Source: Paradesertivirga mongoliensis
GTDB lineage: Bacteria > Bacteroidota > Bacteroidia > Sphingobacteriales > Sphingobacteriaceae
DNA length: 64,000 bases
Assembly (NCBI RefSeq): GCF_024436395.1
Contig: NZ_JAFMZO010000002.1
Span: forward strand, 310,001-374,000
Direction of reading: 5' to 3'
The position numbers and the translations under genes are program-made. Positions 63,892-64,000 of this stretch are shown here, one piece after another. Below the pieces are notes generated by a model. That model had not been told where the DNA came from. It was given only the letters and a program-made list of their open reading frames with translations, and made no database searches. The first letter of the stretch is position 1. Each line of letters begins with the position of its first letter.

Positions 63892-64000
63892 CTAACTCTA
63901 TACTTCTGTACTCAAAAAAAGTTTGAGAAATCCAGCGTATCCAAAATAAGACTTTTTTAAATGCATAGATTTCGCCTAAGTCATTTATACGGGAGCTGCA

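Noticed and set aside
1-64000. CRISPR arrays, insertion sequences, phage or plasmid genes
   Set aside because: No regular repeat-spacer array, transposase, integrase or terminal inverted repeat pair was found in reading both strands.

Overview
The window is a chromosomal segment of a Bacteroidota bacterium, most likely a member of the Sphingobacteriales (Pedobacter/Mucilaginibacter-like). The signs are a SusC/SusD pair, TPR-PD40-OmpA and PorT-type outer-membrane proteins, many lipoproteins with a Cys lipobox, a DUF4142 protein, and candidate promoters that fit the Bacteroidota TTTG / TAnnTTTG pattern instead of -35/-10. The family-level placement is inference. I see no rRNA, tRNA, CRISPR array, insertion sequence, phage or plasmid gene. 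It reads as ordinary core and accessory chromosome.

Layout. 1-7.1 kb: a 5'-truncated PAS-LuxR regulator, thioredoxin, a flippase-like membrane protein, a zinc alcohol dehydrogenase with a small membrane-anchored partner, NTF2-like proteins, a frameshifted PIN-domain toxin and a Rieske protein. 7.2-15.3 kb: queE, a PorE-like TPR/propeller/OmpA protein, alaS, an orphan sensor kinase and small envelope proteins. 15.5-24.7 kb: an unusual cytoplasmic GH43-like protein, selO, a quinone oxidoreductase, a GH3_C/beta-lactamase fusion, an L,D-transpeptidase and a propeller lipoprotein. 24.8-31.9 kb: an outer-membrane barrel, an EEP-family protein, OsmC, an amino acid permease, an OmpA lipoprotein and a second L,D-transpeptidase. 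32.7-37.7 kb: a tight operon of a receiver-only regulator, a membrane-anchored HEAT protein and a 1180-residue fusion of a processive GT2 synthase with an LtaS-type phosphotransferase. 37.6-42.7 kb: a membrane-anchored MutS-like ATPase, a lipoprotein, ruvB and an aldo/keto reductase. 42.8-47.3 kb: LysR, a ferredoxin reductase-like flavoprotein, a [2Fe-2S] ferredoxin, egtB and egtD (ergothioneine). 47.3-54.2 kb: a leftward operon of a FadL/PorV-like protein, a helix-hairpin-helix outer-membrane barrel, ComEC, an enoyl-CoA hydratase and a metallophosphoesterase. 54.2-64 kb: small secreted proteins, AlkB, a minimal SusC/SusD/lipoprotein locus and a peptidoglycan amidase.

The most interesting units are the GT2-LtaS fusion operon (a candidate system that makes and decorates a surface polysaccharide in one polypeptide), the HhH-barrel/ComEC operon (a candidate two-membrane DNA uptake route), and the ergothioneine genes placed behind a flavoprotein/ferredoxin pair. 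Regulatory structure visible in the DNA includes a 20-bp perfect palindrome between aldo/keto reductase and LysR, hairpins over the start regions of egtB and of the 24.8-kb barrel gene, several strong intrinsic terminators, and a family of short TCATCSGATGA dyads in intergenic DNA. All function calls come from reading motifs and domain order; no database search was run.
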